Assembly (NCBI GenBank): GCA_029379385.1
Contig: CM055607.1
Span: 17,050,001 to 17,114,000 of the forward strand
Length of the DNA: 64,000 nucleotides
Source: Quillaja saponaria
Taxonomy: Eukaryota > Streptophyta > Magnoliopsida > Fabales > Quillajaceae
Direction: 5' to 3'
Within the stretch, counting starts at the first letter, position 1; each line of letters begins with the position of its first letter. The notes beneath the pieces are model-generated. The model saw only the letters and a list, made by a program, of their open reading frames with translations. It was not told the origin of the DNA and did not search any database. Position numbers and translations under genes: made by a program. Shown one piece after another: positions 1-10,444 of this stretch.

Positions 1-7
1 TTATGAA

Positions 8-38
<31 letters not shown>

Positions 39-331
39 GGTATAGATTTAATCTAATTATAAATATCTGTATATATATATAAATATCGCCTATATATATA
101 TTTTTTTTCTATATAAATATAAATATTTGCTAATTCACACCATTGTAATTTTATAATTAAATTTTATACATACATATAATTACCCATGTACGTATATATA
201 TTTATAAGTTTATAAGAGTGTTTATTTATTTAATTTTTTTTTTTTTTACTTGTGTAACATTTTAATCACCTAGTCATAAGAAATTACGTACAAATATTCT
301 AAGACATGTATTCAATTATCAGGTTATAACA
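1..331 (-). mobile_element. 5'-terminal piece of a gypsy LTR, cut by the window edge
   Basis: Read on the minus strand from 331 downwards, this begins TGTTATAACCTGATAATTGA. It parallels the start of the LTR at 7185 for about 90 bp, including the shared TTAGAATATTT, ACGTAAT, GACTAGGT and TTACACAA words. It then runs into AT-rich U3-like sequence with TA-dinucleotide runs (15-38, 73-82). The rest lies left of the window. At 332 the sequence switches abruptly to the interior of a plus-strand LTR, so this minus LTR appears to have inserted into that older LTR. Its left end and any target duplication cannot be seen. Confidence 0.75.
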
Positions 332-655
332 TACAACTTAAGAGAAATAAATTATCACCACAAATTCTACCACTAAACCTTGACCATGAGTTTATATTTT
401 TAATATTCATTGCCTTAGTATTCTTTCCCTAATTTTCCACCGACCTTGTGCTTTGCTAGCCAAGCATCACTCCTTTATCTTGCTTGAGTTGCAATTAGTG
501 ATCTATGTTACAGCCAATTCATACACTAATTTGTAGTCTCTTTTTGATCACTCAAGAACTTCAAGTTCTTCTCTTGTCATACCGCTTCTTTCTCTTTTCC
601 TTACCTTGTTACAATCCCTGATTTGCCATGAGGATGCAACAGCTAGGTTGTTTCT

Positions 656-901
656 TTGGGTGGCAGGCTCCGAAAACGGATTTCGAGGTCAAGCTTATCA
701 ATTGGTTCTGATGGACGGGTTTATGTGTGTCATATTATTCTTGACCATAATCATGAATTGAGCCCAGGAAAGATACACGGTAATAGATGTAAAAAGAGCA
801 ATGGTCCTTGTAAGAAGAAAATATCAAAAGTGAAAGAGCAAGGGATAACAAAAGTGGGGCAGGTCATACCCTTTTCTTGTACGCCATTAAAGGATGATTA
901 A
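656..901 (+). pseudogene. FAR1/FRS-type DNA-binding domain fragment inside LTR A
   Basis: The open frame of 81 residues resembles part of the FAR1 DNA-binding domain of plant FAR1-related sequence proteins, which descend from MULE transposases. Supporting features are SDGRVYV followed by the hallmark DHNHELSPGK (about residues 19-38), then a basic stretch CKKSNGPCKKK and a GITKVGQV segment where FRS proteins have an (A)GI-R-type segment. The upstream part of the domain and everything after it are absent: the frame closes at 901 and the sequence continues as ordinary LTR. The fragment sits in LTR A and recurs at the same place in LTR B, so it was replicated with the retroelement. The initiating ATG is probably fortuitous. 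FAR1 origin is inferred from remembered family patterns, not from a search. Confidence 0.6.
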
Positions 902-1265
902 TTCTACTTTATCTGTAATTGCAAAATATCTCTTAATTCTCTCCTGCTTACCTTGGGAACCAAAAGAGAGAGAAGCTCCGAGAAAGAGATAGGTTTCGTT
1001 GAGGATGATAGATCGATTTTGGAAGAGGATTTTCTTCAGCTTCGAAAAATGTTATTGAATCAACAACAATTAGAAGTGGGTCGTAAGTGATGAATGAGAT
1101 CAATATACTGATGAGTGGATTGCGTGCTCTTTGGTTACTAGATTATTATGTGTAATTGTGTGTGTAATTGAATTATGCTTGGTGAATAAATTGTTTGTGG
1201 TTGATAAATGCCAACAAAGTGAAATTTTCTGAGAAATGATTTTTACTTCAAAAATTGAAAATTTC

Positions 1266-1460
1266 AGGTGTACCTAGGATATTCTAATTTGAAATTATGA
1301 GATATTCTGATCTTGGTAGATATTTTTAAAATTTGAGTGCTCAGCCCCGATGGGATGGATTATGTATGAAGAATAATCTGTTGTGCGAGAGCGTAAATGC
1401 CCGGTGGGGGTGATACTTTTGTGTGGGGCTGATTTACTCTGTTGGCACTTTGCTTGATTT
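1266..1460 (+). other. Conserved LTR block with a paired stem (LTR A copy)
   Basis: A GC-richer block shared by nearly all LTRs of the window. It contains the word CAGGTG(C/T)ACCTAGGATATT, then a G-rich run of the type GTAAATGCCCGGTGGGGG, then TTACTC...TTGGC. TCAGCCCC (1341-1348) is the exact reverse complement of GGGGCTGA (1425-1432), enclosing 76 nt. Equivalent blocks lie near 5922-6115, 8430-8615, 29176-29365, 36853-37050, 39282-39460, 50048-50240 and 62815-63000 on the plus strand, and 11170-11360 and 45170-45355 on the minus strand. Its role is unknown; an RNA structure in the R/U5 part of the LTR is my inference. Confidence 0.6.
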
Positions 1461-1895
1461 GTATGTTTTGTTTGGAATTATGAATTTCAGATATTTGAAT
1501 TGAGTTATTTATGTTGTAAAACATGTGATTCCTGGCTTTATAATAATTACACGTACTTGCTTGTACTATTAGATTAAAATATGAATACTGCTACTTGAGA
1601 TTAAATAATAATATATGTGCTTTGAGTGATGTTAGTTCCATTTGGGTACGATCTTTCACTCAACCCTCCTTGTTGATATTTTTTTTTAGTAACAAGATCT
1701 AAAGGATGGTTACTATCGATAATGAAATTTGCCAAGTATTTGGAGGCAAGGTAATTCTTCGGAATTTCAATCTTGAAGTCAAAGAGTAAAAGTTTGCAGT
1801 CACATTAGAGTTATGAGGTGTCTAGTCTTATGTTGTGTAATAGTCTAGTTGATTATTATCATGATAAGAAACAAGGTGGAGCTCCTTGGTTATTT

Positions 1896-1907
1896 TGGTA
1901 TCAGAGC
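1896..1907 (+). promoter_or_regulatory. Primer binding site for initiator tRNA-Met
   Basis: TGGTATCAGAGC is the classic plant retrotransposon PBS, complementary to the 3' end of initiator methionine tRNA, where minus-strand DNA synthesis starts. It lies about 10 bp after the broken end of LTR A and is followed by leader sequence matching the leader at 30098 onward, so both position and context fit. The equivalent site of the better preserved element at 30086 reads TGATATCAGAGC, with one mismatch. Confidence 0.85.
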
Positions 1908-2080
1908 TTGGGTTTAGAGGTCCGTGACTGTAAATACGAGATGTTGTTGCTTTGTTTGCAATTGTTACCTAGGGCATATGTGGACTTAGTGACACGTTCT
2001 AATTCATCCTGAAAGTTTAAATTGTGATTCTCTAATATACTGTCCTTGACCGTATACGATAAATGAGCATGGGAGTCATT
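1908..2080 (+). mobile_element. 5' untranslated leader of the decayed gypsy element
   Basis: This matches the leader after the PBS of the element at 30083 (about 30098-30260). Shared runs include TTAGAGGTC(C/T)GTGACT, TTGCTT(A/T)GTTTG, GTATGTGGA-TTAGTGA and a TTCTAATT(C/T)(A/G)TCCTGAAA segment. Beyond about 2080 I can no longer align the two, so a deletion or heavy decay begins here. Confidence 0.65.
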
Positions 2081-4297
2081 CATGTTTGTTTAGACATGAT
2101 GACACATAGTGGTTATGTTGTTAGTTATGTGAGATACTAGAATATTGGCATCGATTAAGAGTTAATAAGATCTTAGATGTCTTTGATATTAAGTCGTAAA
2201 GAACCATGAATAATTTAGTTGAAATCTTAAATTTGGCAATAGTAGCCTCCGGAGGCAAACCCTTCAGTTCAGTTTAACTAAATAAACAGTTGTTTGTAAA
2301 ACTACTATACTTAAGATTTAAATAAGAATAATGAGGAGCAAAGGAATTAAATGATCTACTTTATGTAGACTATATGAACTATTGAAGAAACCCACTTCAA
2401 ACGTATCAATTTTACTACGAAATGGATCGTGGAAACCTATATACACAAGTTGTCCATCTATTTCTTCCTAAATCTTCGTCTCAAGAGGTATGAAAAGCTT
2501 CTTTTTTAATGTCAAGCTTGCAAACTAATTCCAATGTTAAATATCGAATTTTGGAATTAATACACCTATCGATTAAAAGAAAAGAATGATTCGTTCTGGT
2601 TGTGTAATGATTAATAGCAGTTGAATTCTTCCTTCCCCCAATATTATTAATTTATTTGATCGGTTATAAAGACTCAGGCTCTTCTTACACTTGGAATATC
2701 ATTAAGGAAGGAGTAACATCCCGAAAACTATTTTCCGTAGCCAATGAAGTATAATGAGAATTTAGTCATGCCTATTGAATTCATTAATGTTTCATTTAAC
2801 TTTCATAAATCGTGAGAGTAAGAAATAAGGAGTAACATACAAAATATTTGTGTGGTTTTACAAACATTTAAATGAAAAACAAGCTTTATGTTAAATTCTT
2901 TAAGTATGAATTTTGATAAAATGAGTTTAAAGTTTGGAATTTATTGGGTTGAATGGGTATGTTTTGATACTTAATGAAAAGTTAAACCTTAGATGCATAG
3001 AATTTGTTTAGGGATTTGAAGCTTTCCGTTAAGTTCTAATATTTTTATTTAATTCAGTTTATAACTACTAAATCAATTTTGCTAACACTCGTTATAATAC
3101 TTATTATCCAAAGACAAAATTCATCCAGTAGTATCATTTATTTGTTAGTAGAGTGTTATAATCTGATATGACAAAAATTAGAAAAGTTGACTAAAAAAAT
3201 TTAATTACAAAAATTAAAATGAAGTTTGAGATAACGTGAAATTTTTAATTAATAAAATTAATGAGTAATGATATGTATGTTGAAGAAGTTGTAATAAATA
3301 ATATGAGTATAAAAAACGTTGAATCAATAAATATTGTGAATTAGAGTAAATAAGATTCAATATATATATATATATATATATATATGAATTTACATGTTAC
3401 AATCAGAATAGATATCGATCGCAAACTTAACTAACTGTTATAATCTAATATTAAACTATGCAATTGAAATTAGAATAATACGATGTAAGTCTCGATTAAA
3501 ATAAATAAGGATAAGGATAGATAAAATAAATGAACGTTACACCTATTTGGATATAAAATGTTTACATATAGGTAATTTAAAGTTGACTTGGATCTTGATT
3601 TTTGTTTTAAATAATTTTAGTGATAAATGAAGTGATGTGCTTCCTAATGGAATAACAGAATCTCGATGATGTATTTGGCATTCTCTTTTCTTTTCTTAAT
3701 TGAAAGGATAATTGGAAAATAAAACAGTAAATAATAAACCCTAGTAAAAAGAAACGGTATGTATCGCTAGTCCATGCACTAGGCAATTATTATATGAACT
3801 AGTGTTGGTTTTATTTATAGTCAATGGGGTCACCTAAAAAGATTTATTAGATTCGTTGATGACTCCATTGTAATATATATAAGATAAGTCTTGGATATTT
3901 CAAGTCTTTTAATCAACTAATTTAACCTTTAGAACATGCATATATTAAAAGATATTTATACTCTTTGTTTACCTATTTAAATTTTTATGTACATAGAAAA
4001 GATATATATCCTTTAGAGAAAATATGAAAATTAAAAAATCCGTAGAAATTGCAAAAATTTCAATTATTATTAATCAAGGAAAATAGTTTAAAACTGAAAG
4101 TAAATAGAAGTTAATTTACTTTACTCATGTAATTATCCAATTTAGTTGAATTTTAAATAAGGAATATGATATGATTCTGAACATGGATTGGAGTTTAGGT
4201 GTTTAATTATCAAAGTGGCGGAGCGGAAGCATGGTGGAGTGTCATGATAAAAATATTAAGTTTAGTGTTTTTTAGAGGTTGATTTCTTTTTCAAGAG
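2081..4297 (+). mobile_element. Eroded interior of the element, mostly unrecognisable
   Basis: About 2.2 kb of AT-rich sequence with no open frame of note. It lies between the leader and the solo LTR at 4303, and should be interior of the LTR A/LTR B element plus later insertions. The one coding trace is at 4160-4193, where a run reading E-Y-D-M-I-L-x-M-D-W matches the conserved segment just after the protease of the gypsy element at 31894-31920 (about 26 of 30 bases). A (TA)n microsatellite sits at 3361-3386. An LTR-start-like word, GTAACATCCCG near 2712, is too weak to call. Confidence 0.4.
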
Positions 4298-4302
4298 AAT
4301 CA

Positions 4303-6828
4303 TGTTATAATCCGATAATTTCAATGGGTGCGTGAGAATTTTCGTACGTAATTGTTGTGTATATATATATATATATAAATATCTCATAAGAGGGAAGTAC
4401 AAGCCATCCATATATATATATATTTTTAATTCTACTTTGACTTCTCTTGTTTTAGTGGTATACGGTGCTTTCTTTTCTCCTTTGTTTTATCCCTTTCTTG
4501 TGACCGACCTTGTGCTCTTCCTTGTCTCCACTGCCTTTCATTCTCTTGATCTTTGCCTATCATTGTTTTGTTTTAAAACTAGTTGCAGCTTGCTTTTAGT
4601 TGAAAAGAATTTTAGTTTTTCTTGGATCAAGTTAGCAAAAGGTAAAATTCCTCCTTCCTTTCCTTGCTTTAGTTGGAATTGGTGATCTTATAAGAAGGTA
4701 AATGGTTAGTTGAGGATGGCAGTAAGGCAGCTTTGCTGCCATGTCCTTACCTCCCCTGTTTTGTGTTGCCGTCCAAGGGGGTGGTGCTGCTACATGATTT
4801 ATGAGGAAAGCATGGAAATTCAATTTGCAGGGATAAGAATTTATGCCTTGTTTTGTTTGGAATTCAATTTGCTAGCAGCTGCGGGCCTTTTCAATTCTTT
4901 CAACTGGTGGAGCTTTCTTCCTATTAATCGTGATTTGGGACCGACGCAGTAGTAGGGTATTTTGGTTGCAAAAGGGTAGACTAGAGGATTGAGGATAAAT
5001 TGAATGATAAATTGAGTGATTAAGAATGGTTATGAGGAATAGGAATTTCACTTAGTGTCATATGGGTGCATGTTAGGGGTTCATGAATTTATAAATTAAA
5101 TTAAGAACTAATTAAAACCAATTGAAGGAAGAGTACATAAATTGAAATAATAGTAATTAGAATCAAATGGTAAGTTTGGAAGGAAGGTTTAATTGAGTTG
5201 ATTAAATTATTTTGGATAGCTCATGGCAATTAAATATTGAATTACACATTAGTGAAATTATAATCAACTTGGTAATAGTTAAGTATACAAACATCAAATT
5301 AGGTATATAGTGTACGATGAAGGATATACATTAATTGTTTGGTAAAATACTCCAAAGAACTTAAATATTATTATTTATACAAGAATTAATCTACGTATAT
5401 TCCATTAGCTATATAGTGAATAAAAATAATTTGGAAGTTAAATGAATTAACTATAATTTTAAAATTTTGAATAACGAAAGAAAATAACTTTATTTAAAAT
5501 AATAAATAAAGCACTTGAAAAGAAAAATTAGTTTTTAGGTGGAATGTTAAATGTATATATATTTATATAGGACGATGATTTTGTAGAGTTGACTATTTGA
5601 TGTGGTGACTATTTTAAAAAATATATAAGTTTATGATTTCCAGCTCCAGAACGCGTCGAGGAAATTTCGGCCCTTTCGCAGACTAGACGAATCGAAGAAC
5701 CATATCTTTGAGCTTATGAGTGAATTTTGTGTTTTATGGTTACTAGATTATTGTGTGCAATTATACATAAATTTGAATTGTTGTGTTAAAAGGGAAAATA
5801 AACAAATAAGTTATTTCATTGATTTAATTGAATGATATATGTGTGATACTGAATGCGATTGATAAGGGCCAACAACATGAAATTTCCTGAGAAATGGTTT
5901 TCATTTTCGAAATTAAAAATCCAGGTGCACCTAGGATATTTGAAATGAGAAATTTGATATGAGTTATTCTGATTCTGATACTTATTTTAAAAACAAATGG
6001 AGTGCTCTGCCCCGGTGGGATAGATTTGTGTACGGAGAATTATTTTGTTATGTAGGCGCGTAAATGCCCAATGGTAGAGATATTGTTGTGCAGGCTGAGT
6101 TACTCATTGGCCCTTTGTTTGTTAAATTGTTTGTTATTTGTTTGGTTGTTTGAATGGCTTAAGTGATAAGTTAAAATTCGTGATCTAAGTAAATTGTGAA
6201 TAGATGAGAATTATAATTATATACATGCATAAGTAATTTAAATATGAATTTAAGCCATGATATCTATGTTGTGTGATGTTGGTACCCTTGTGGTACATGA
6301 TTTGTTTATTGAGTCCTTGTTACTCACTCTTTACTTTGTGGTTGTTTTTTTTAGTTTCCAGGAAGCTACTGTTGGTCATGACAAAATTTGCTACCTGCCA
6401 ACTCTGCTATGGCAAGGTATATCTTGAAAATCGTACACTTGGAGCGTAAAGGACGATATTTACAGTTGCTTAGGGTGTTATATGTTGTTGTCAGATATAT
6501 TGAATTTACCATGGTGTTTTTCATATTTTGTTAAGAGAAGAACTCCTCTGTATATTATGATACTATGAGTTACTGTCCATTTTATAAACAGGTTGTTCTA
6601 TGCATTACGGCATGTTCCATCGTACAGGGAATCACTGCCGATATTTTCAGTGATCGTTTGATGTTTAATTGTTGAGTTCAAATTTCATTTTTGATTCAGT
6701 AATATTTTAATTGTCCTATTTGTAATGTGTTAAAGAGTCATGGATGTACGATATTTGAGTCTCTAGGGTTACGGAGGTATCAATACTTATTCCTCCGGCC
6801 AGTCATACTCCTAGTTGGGGGTGTGACA
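4303..6828 (+). mobile_element. Solo LTR with 5-bp target duplication AATCA
   Basis: This 2526-bp LTR starts TGTTATAATCCGATAATT and ends GGGGGTGTGACA. It is flanked by AATCA at 4298-4302 and again at 6829-6833. No PBS follows and no polypurine tract precedes it, so it is a solo LTR left by LTR-LTR recombination, nested in the interior of the element whose LTRs are at 332 and 7185. It carries (TA)n runs near 4358-4425, the conserved block at about 5922-6115, and the terminal TCCTCCGGCCAGTCATAC word shared by the family. Its first 60 bp are closer to the LTR at 35048 than to LTR B. The open frames at 4332-4952 have no recognisable domain and look fortuitous. Confidence 0.9.
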
Positions 6829-6833
6829 AATCA

Positions 6834-7184
6834 GATTAAAACTTCTTGAAATTTAATTTCATCTATATAAGTTAGACGGTTAATTTAATTTATGTTAGTG
6901 TACATCTGTATTGGCAAAGTTTCAAGTATTATGAATCAATAAAGTAAAATTAGATAAGAATCTAATGTCTGAGAAATAATCAGTGGCAAATATAAATAGA
7001 CAAGTCTATAAACTTCGATTAATCCTTTAGTGAAAATTATTCAGCAACATTATAAGAAACAAGAAACCACGTGGAAAACCAGAACTATATTGAAACAACA
7101 ATATTTACATTGAATTTAGGTAAATAATTTATCCGTATCATTTGTTATTGAAATTTGGGACAAATTTCTTTTAAGGGGGGAAAT
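6834..7184 (+). pseudogene. 3' tail of gypsy pol (chromodomain-like end) and polypurine tract
   Basis: The sequence from about 6950 to 7060 aligns with the end of pol in the element at 34835-34985. Shared words include ACAAG TCT(A/G)TAAACTTCGAT, then TAGTGAAAAT, GCAACAT-ATAAGAAACA and GAAGCCAC-TGG. In the better copy this encodes the C-terminal segment typical of plant Tekay-type chromoviruses. It is full of stops here. The polypurine tract AAGGGGGGAAAT (7173-7184) abuts the TG of LTR B at 7185, as it should. This is what remains of the interior on the 3' side of the nested solo LTR. Confidence 0.7.
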
Positions 7185-7359
7185 TGTTATAACCCAATAA
7201 TTGAACATATGTTTTAGAATATTTTTACATAATTCTTCGTGACTAGGTAATTAAAATATTACACAAAGTCAAAAATTAAAATAAAATTAAATAAAGATTT
7301 ATACATATACATAGGAATTTTTACTATATAATTAGTTGACTTGAAAATAAATAAATTAA

Positions 7360-7398
<39 letters not shown>

Positions 7399-9350
7399 TA
7401 TTATTATTATTATTATTATTATAAGCAAGAAGACAAATATAGTATACGTATATATATACAACTTTCTTCCATTAAATTATCACGACAAATTCTACCACTA
7501 AACCTTGACCATGAGTTTATATTTTTAATATTGATTGCCTTTGTTTTCTTTCCCTTATTTTCCACTTACCTTGTGCTTTGTTTTGCTCTGCTTTGCCCCT
7601 GCTTTCTTTTTCCTTCTTGAACATTCCTTGCTTTAGCTAGCTAAGCATCACTCCTTTATCTTGCTTGAGTTGCAATTAGTGATCTATGTTGCAGCCAATT
7701 CATACACTGATCTGTAGTCTCTTTTTGATCACTCAAGAACTTCAAGTTCTTCTCTTGTCATACCGCTTCTTTCTTTTTTCCTTACCTTGTTATAATCCCT
7801 GATTTGCCATGAGGATGCAACAGCTAGGTTGTTTCTTTGGGTGGCAGGCTCCTAAAACAGATTTCAAGGTCAAGCTTATCAATTGGTTCTGATGGAAGGG
7901 TTTATGTGTGTCGTATTATTCTTGACCAAAATCATGAATTGAGCCCAGGAAAGATACACGGTAATAAATGTAAAAAGAGCAATGGTCCTTGTAAGAAGAA
8001 AATATCAAAAGTGAAAGAGCAAGGGATAACAAAAGTGGGGCAGGTCGTATCCTTTTCTTTTACACCATTCAAGGATGATTAATTCTACTTTATTTGTAAT
8101 TGCAAAATATCTCTTAATTCTCTCCTGCTTACCTTGGGAACCAAACGAGAGAGAAGCTCCGAGAAAGAGATAGGGTCTGTTGAGGATGATAGATTGATTT
8201 TGGAAGAGGTTCTTCTTCAGCTTTAGAAAATGTTATTGAATCAACGACATGCGGTAAATGATGAATGAGATCAATATGCCAATGAGTGGATTGCGTGCTC
8301 TTTGATTACTAGATTATTACATGTAATTGTGTGTGTAATTGAATTATGCTTGGTGATTGAAATTGTTGTGGCTGATAATGGCCAATAAAGTAAAATTTTC
8401 AGAGAAATGATTTTTACTTCGAAAATTGAAAAATACAAGCACCTAGGATATTCTAATTGGAAATTCTGAGATATTCTGATCTTGGTAGATATTTTTAAAA
8501 TTTGAGTGCTTAGCCCCGATGGGATGAATTATGTATGAAGAATAATCTGTTGTGCGAGAGCGTAAATGCCCGGTAGGGGTGATACTTTTGTGTGGGGCTG
8601 ATTTACTCTGTTGGCACTTTGCTTGATTTGTATGCTTTGTTTGGAATTATGAATTTCAGATATTTGAATTGAGTTATTTATGTTGCAAACATGTGATTCC
8701 TGGCTTTATAACAATTACACTTACGTGCTTGTACTATTAGATTAAAATATGAATACTATTACTTGAGATTAAATGATGATATATGTGCTTTGAGTGATGC
8801 TAATACCCTTTGGGTACGATCTTTCACTCATTCAGTTCGAAGGACTCACCCCTTCTTGTTGATATTTATTTTTTAGTAACATGATCTCAAGAACAACTAC
8901 TACTGATAATAAACTTTGCTGAGCATTTGGCTGCAAAGTAATTCTTTGGAATCTCAATCTTGAAGTCAAAAGGTGAAAGTTTGCAGTCACATTACAGTTA
9001 TAGGGCGTCTGGTCTTATGTTATGTAATAGTCTAGTTGATTGTTATCATTAAAAGGAACGGGGGCAGAGCTCTTTACTTATATTGTTTTTGTTGTTGTGT
9101 AAAAACATGAATATGTATTGTTTATATTTTAGGTGTGATCCACATTGCATGGAATTTCTGCTGAAATTTTTACTAAATATTATATATTCAATAACAAGTC
9201 TATGTTTAAACTTTAATTAAGTAAATATTTTTTGGTTTTAAATATAATTGTTTCGAGAGTCATGTGTGTTTAGTAGTTATAAAGTCAGGGTTACAGAAGG
9301 TTGGTTATCCAATCCTCCAGCCAGTCATGCCTTCGTGAGGGGGTGTGACA
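7185..9350 (+). mobile_element. LTR B: complete 3' LTR carrying a FAR1-like fragment
   Basis: A complete LTR of 2166 bp, starting TGTTATAACCC directly after a polypurine tract and ending GGGGGTGTGACA at 9350. It matches LTR A from about 7465 on. A long (AAT)n/(ATT)n inverted microsatellite occupies about 7361-7421. The conserved block is at 8430-8615, with stem arms TTAGCCCC (8510-8517) and GGGGCTGA (8594-8601). The FAR1 fragment lies at 7837-8082. Roughly 5 percent divergence from LTR A suggests an insertion of a few million years at usual plant rates, which is an inference. Confidence 0.88.
7837..8082 (+). pseudogene. FAR1/FRS-type DNA-binding domain fragment inside LTR B
   Basis: Second copy of the 81-residue frame seen at 656-901, with the same length and stop position and about ten amino acid differences. 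The segment SDGRVYVCRIILD and NHELSPGK is kept, although the first H of the DHNHEL motif is Q here. The basic CKKSNGPCKKK stretch and GITKVGQV are unchanged. That a reading frame of this length stays open in both LTRs is notable, but 246 bp is short and the substitutions are not clearly synonymous. Upstream bases back to about 7490 also match between the copies, so the captured segment may be longer than the frame. Confidence 0.6.
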
Positions 9351-10444
9351 TGATGAAATAATAATTTATATTATATATTATAATTAATTGTGTTTAATCA
9401 TTAATTGTTAGTGAGATTACATATATAATTTAATATTAAAAAATTTGAAATTACATATACCATTCAATATTAAAAAAAATGAAATTTTGAGTGGTGAAAA
9501 CACTATCATTATTCATTAATTTGTTGATATACATATTTTGATGTTCTCATTGAATTTATTAATTATTTTTTTTAAGGTTGTTGTTTACATTCCTTTGATG
9601 GTGTTGGCACTTCTTGCTTCTTATCAGGTAAGTCATAAACAATAATTAATTTTGTACCAAATCATATATATCATTCTTGTTAGATTTATATATGTTTGTT
9701 GTGGTTTTATATTATAATTGTTTAAGTAATAATTTTTATTATATGTTATAACTAGGAATTTGTTGAAATTGAAATTTTTATGCTAGTTGCAAAAATTAGT
9801 GTATTTATGATATATTAGTAATTTTGTGACATATAAATTAATTAGTAATTCTGGTAGGTTTAAATTAATTAGCAGTTTTATAGTAATTTTATACTATTTA
9901 CAATATTTGGCAACCTACGATAATTAAAAATTTCGTTGACAAGAGAGATTTTATTAAAATAGTAATTTTAAAATTAGTGATTGGAATTACTAGTTAACTA
10001 AGTAAATTAGTGAAATTATAATTAGTTATTACTTTAATTAGGAAATTTATACTAATATATTTATGATAATTCCCTAATATATTTAGAAAAATTATAATTT
10101 AATGTAGAGTAATTGGTGAAATTAAAATTTATATTATATATTATAATTGGTAATCTGGTTGAAATAATAATATTTTAGTATAATTAATTTATATTATATA
10201 TTATAATTAGTAGTCTTGTGAAAATAATAATTTTTATGATAATTTGTATATTTATGATATAGTAGTGATTTTGGTAAGTGTAAATTAATAAGCACTTTTA
10301 TAGTAGATTTATTTATGATAAAAAGTAATTTTAAACTTAGTGATTGGAATTACTAGTTAACTTAGAAAATTAGTGAAATTATAATTACATATTATTTTTA
10401 TTAGGAAATTTATACAATTATATTTGTGATAATTCCATTATATA
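9351..10444. repeat. AT-rich repeated sequence left of a nested LTR
   Basis: AT-rich sequence built from related segments. About 9820-10110 and 10130-10440 share ATTAGCA-TTTTATAGTA, TTAGTGATTGGAATTACTAGTTAACT and TTAGGAAATTTATAC, and a further partial copy follows the inserted LTR at 13380-13620. It may be the 5' flank of the MULE at 13680, whose right flank is also repetitive, but I found no terminal inverted repeat. One exon-like stretch stands out at 9575-9628 (TTTTTTTAAG before it, CAGGTAAGT after it); no product can be assigned. Confidence 0.45.

Larger units (their letters stand above)
332..1890 (+). mobile_element. LTR A: 5' LTR of a decayed gypsy element, both ends missing
   Basis: From 336 onward this matches LTR B (about 7465-9070) almost base for base, at roughly 95 percent by eye. 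It includes a FAR1-like fragment and the conserved LTR block at 1266-1460. Its first 280 bp or so are absent because another LTR starts at 331. Its last 275 bp are also missing: the match to LTR B stops at the GAGCTCCTTGG word near 1885, and a primer binding site follows within about 10 bp. With LTR B it forms the LTR pair of one element whose interior is mostly deleted. Not functional as it stands. Confidence 0.8.

Noticed and set aside
15..110. TA-rich tracts as promoters
   Set aside because: Such microsatellites occur in nearly every U3 here and carry no positional evidence of transcription starts.
3775..3815. ACTAGGCAATTATT...AACTAGTG as terminal inverted repeats of a small DNA element
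   Set aside because: The inverted match is only a few bases and too close together; no duplication beside it.
4332..4952. Overlapping open frames of 63-117 residues
   Set aside because: They lie in the U3 of a solo LTR, are hydrophobic or low complexity, and have no motif; judged fortuitous.
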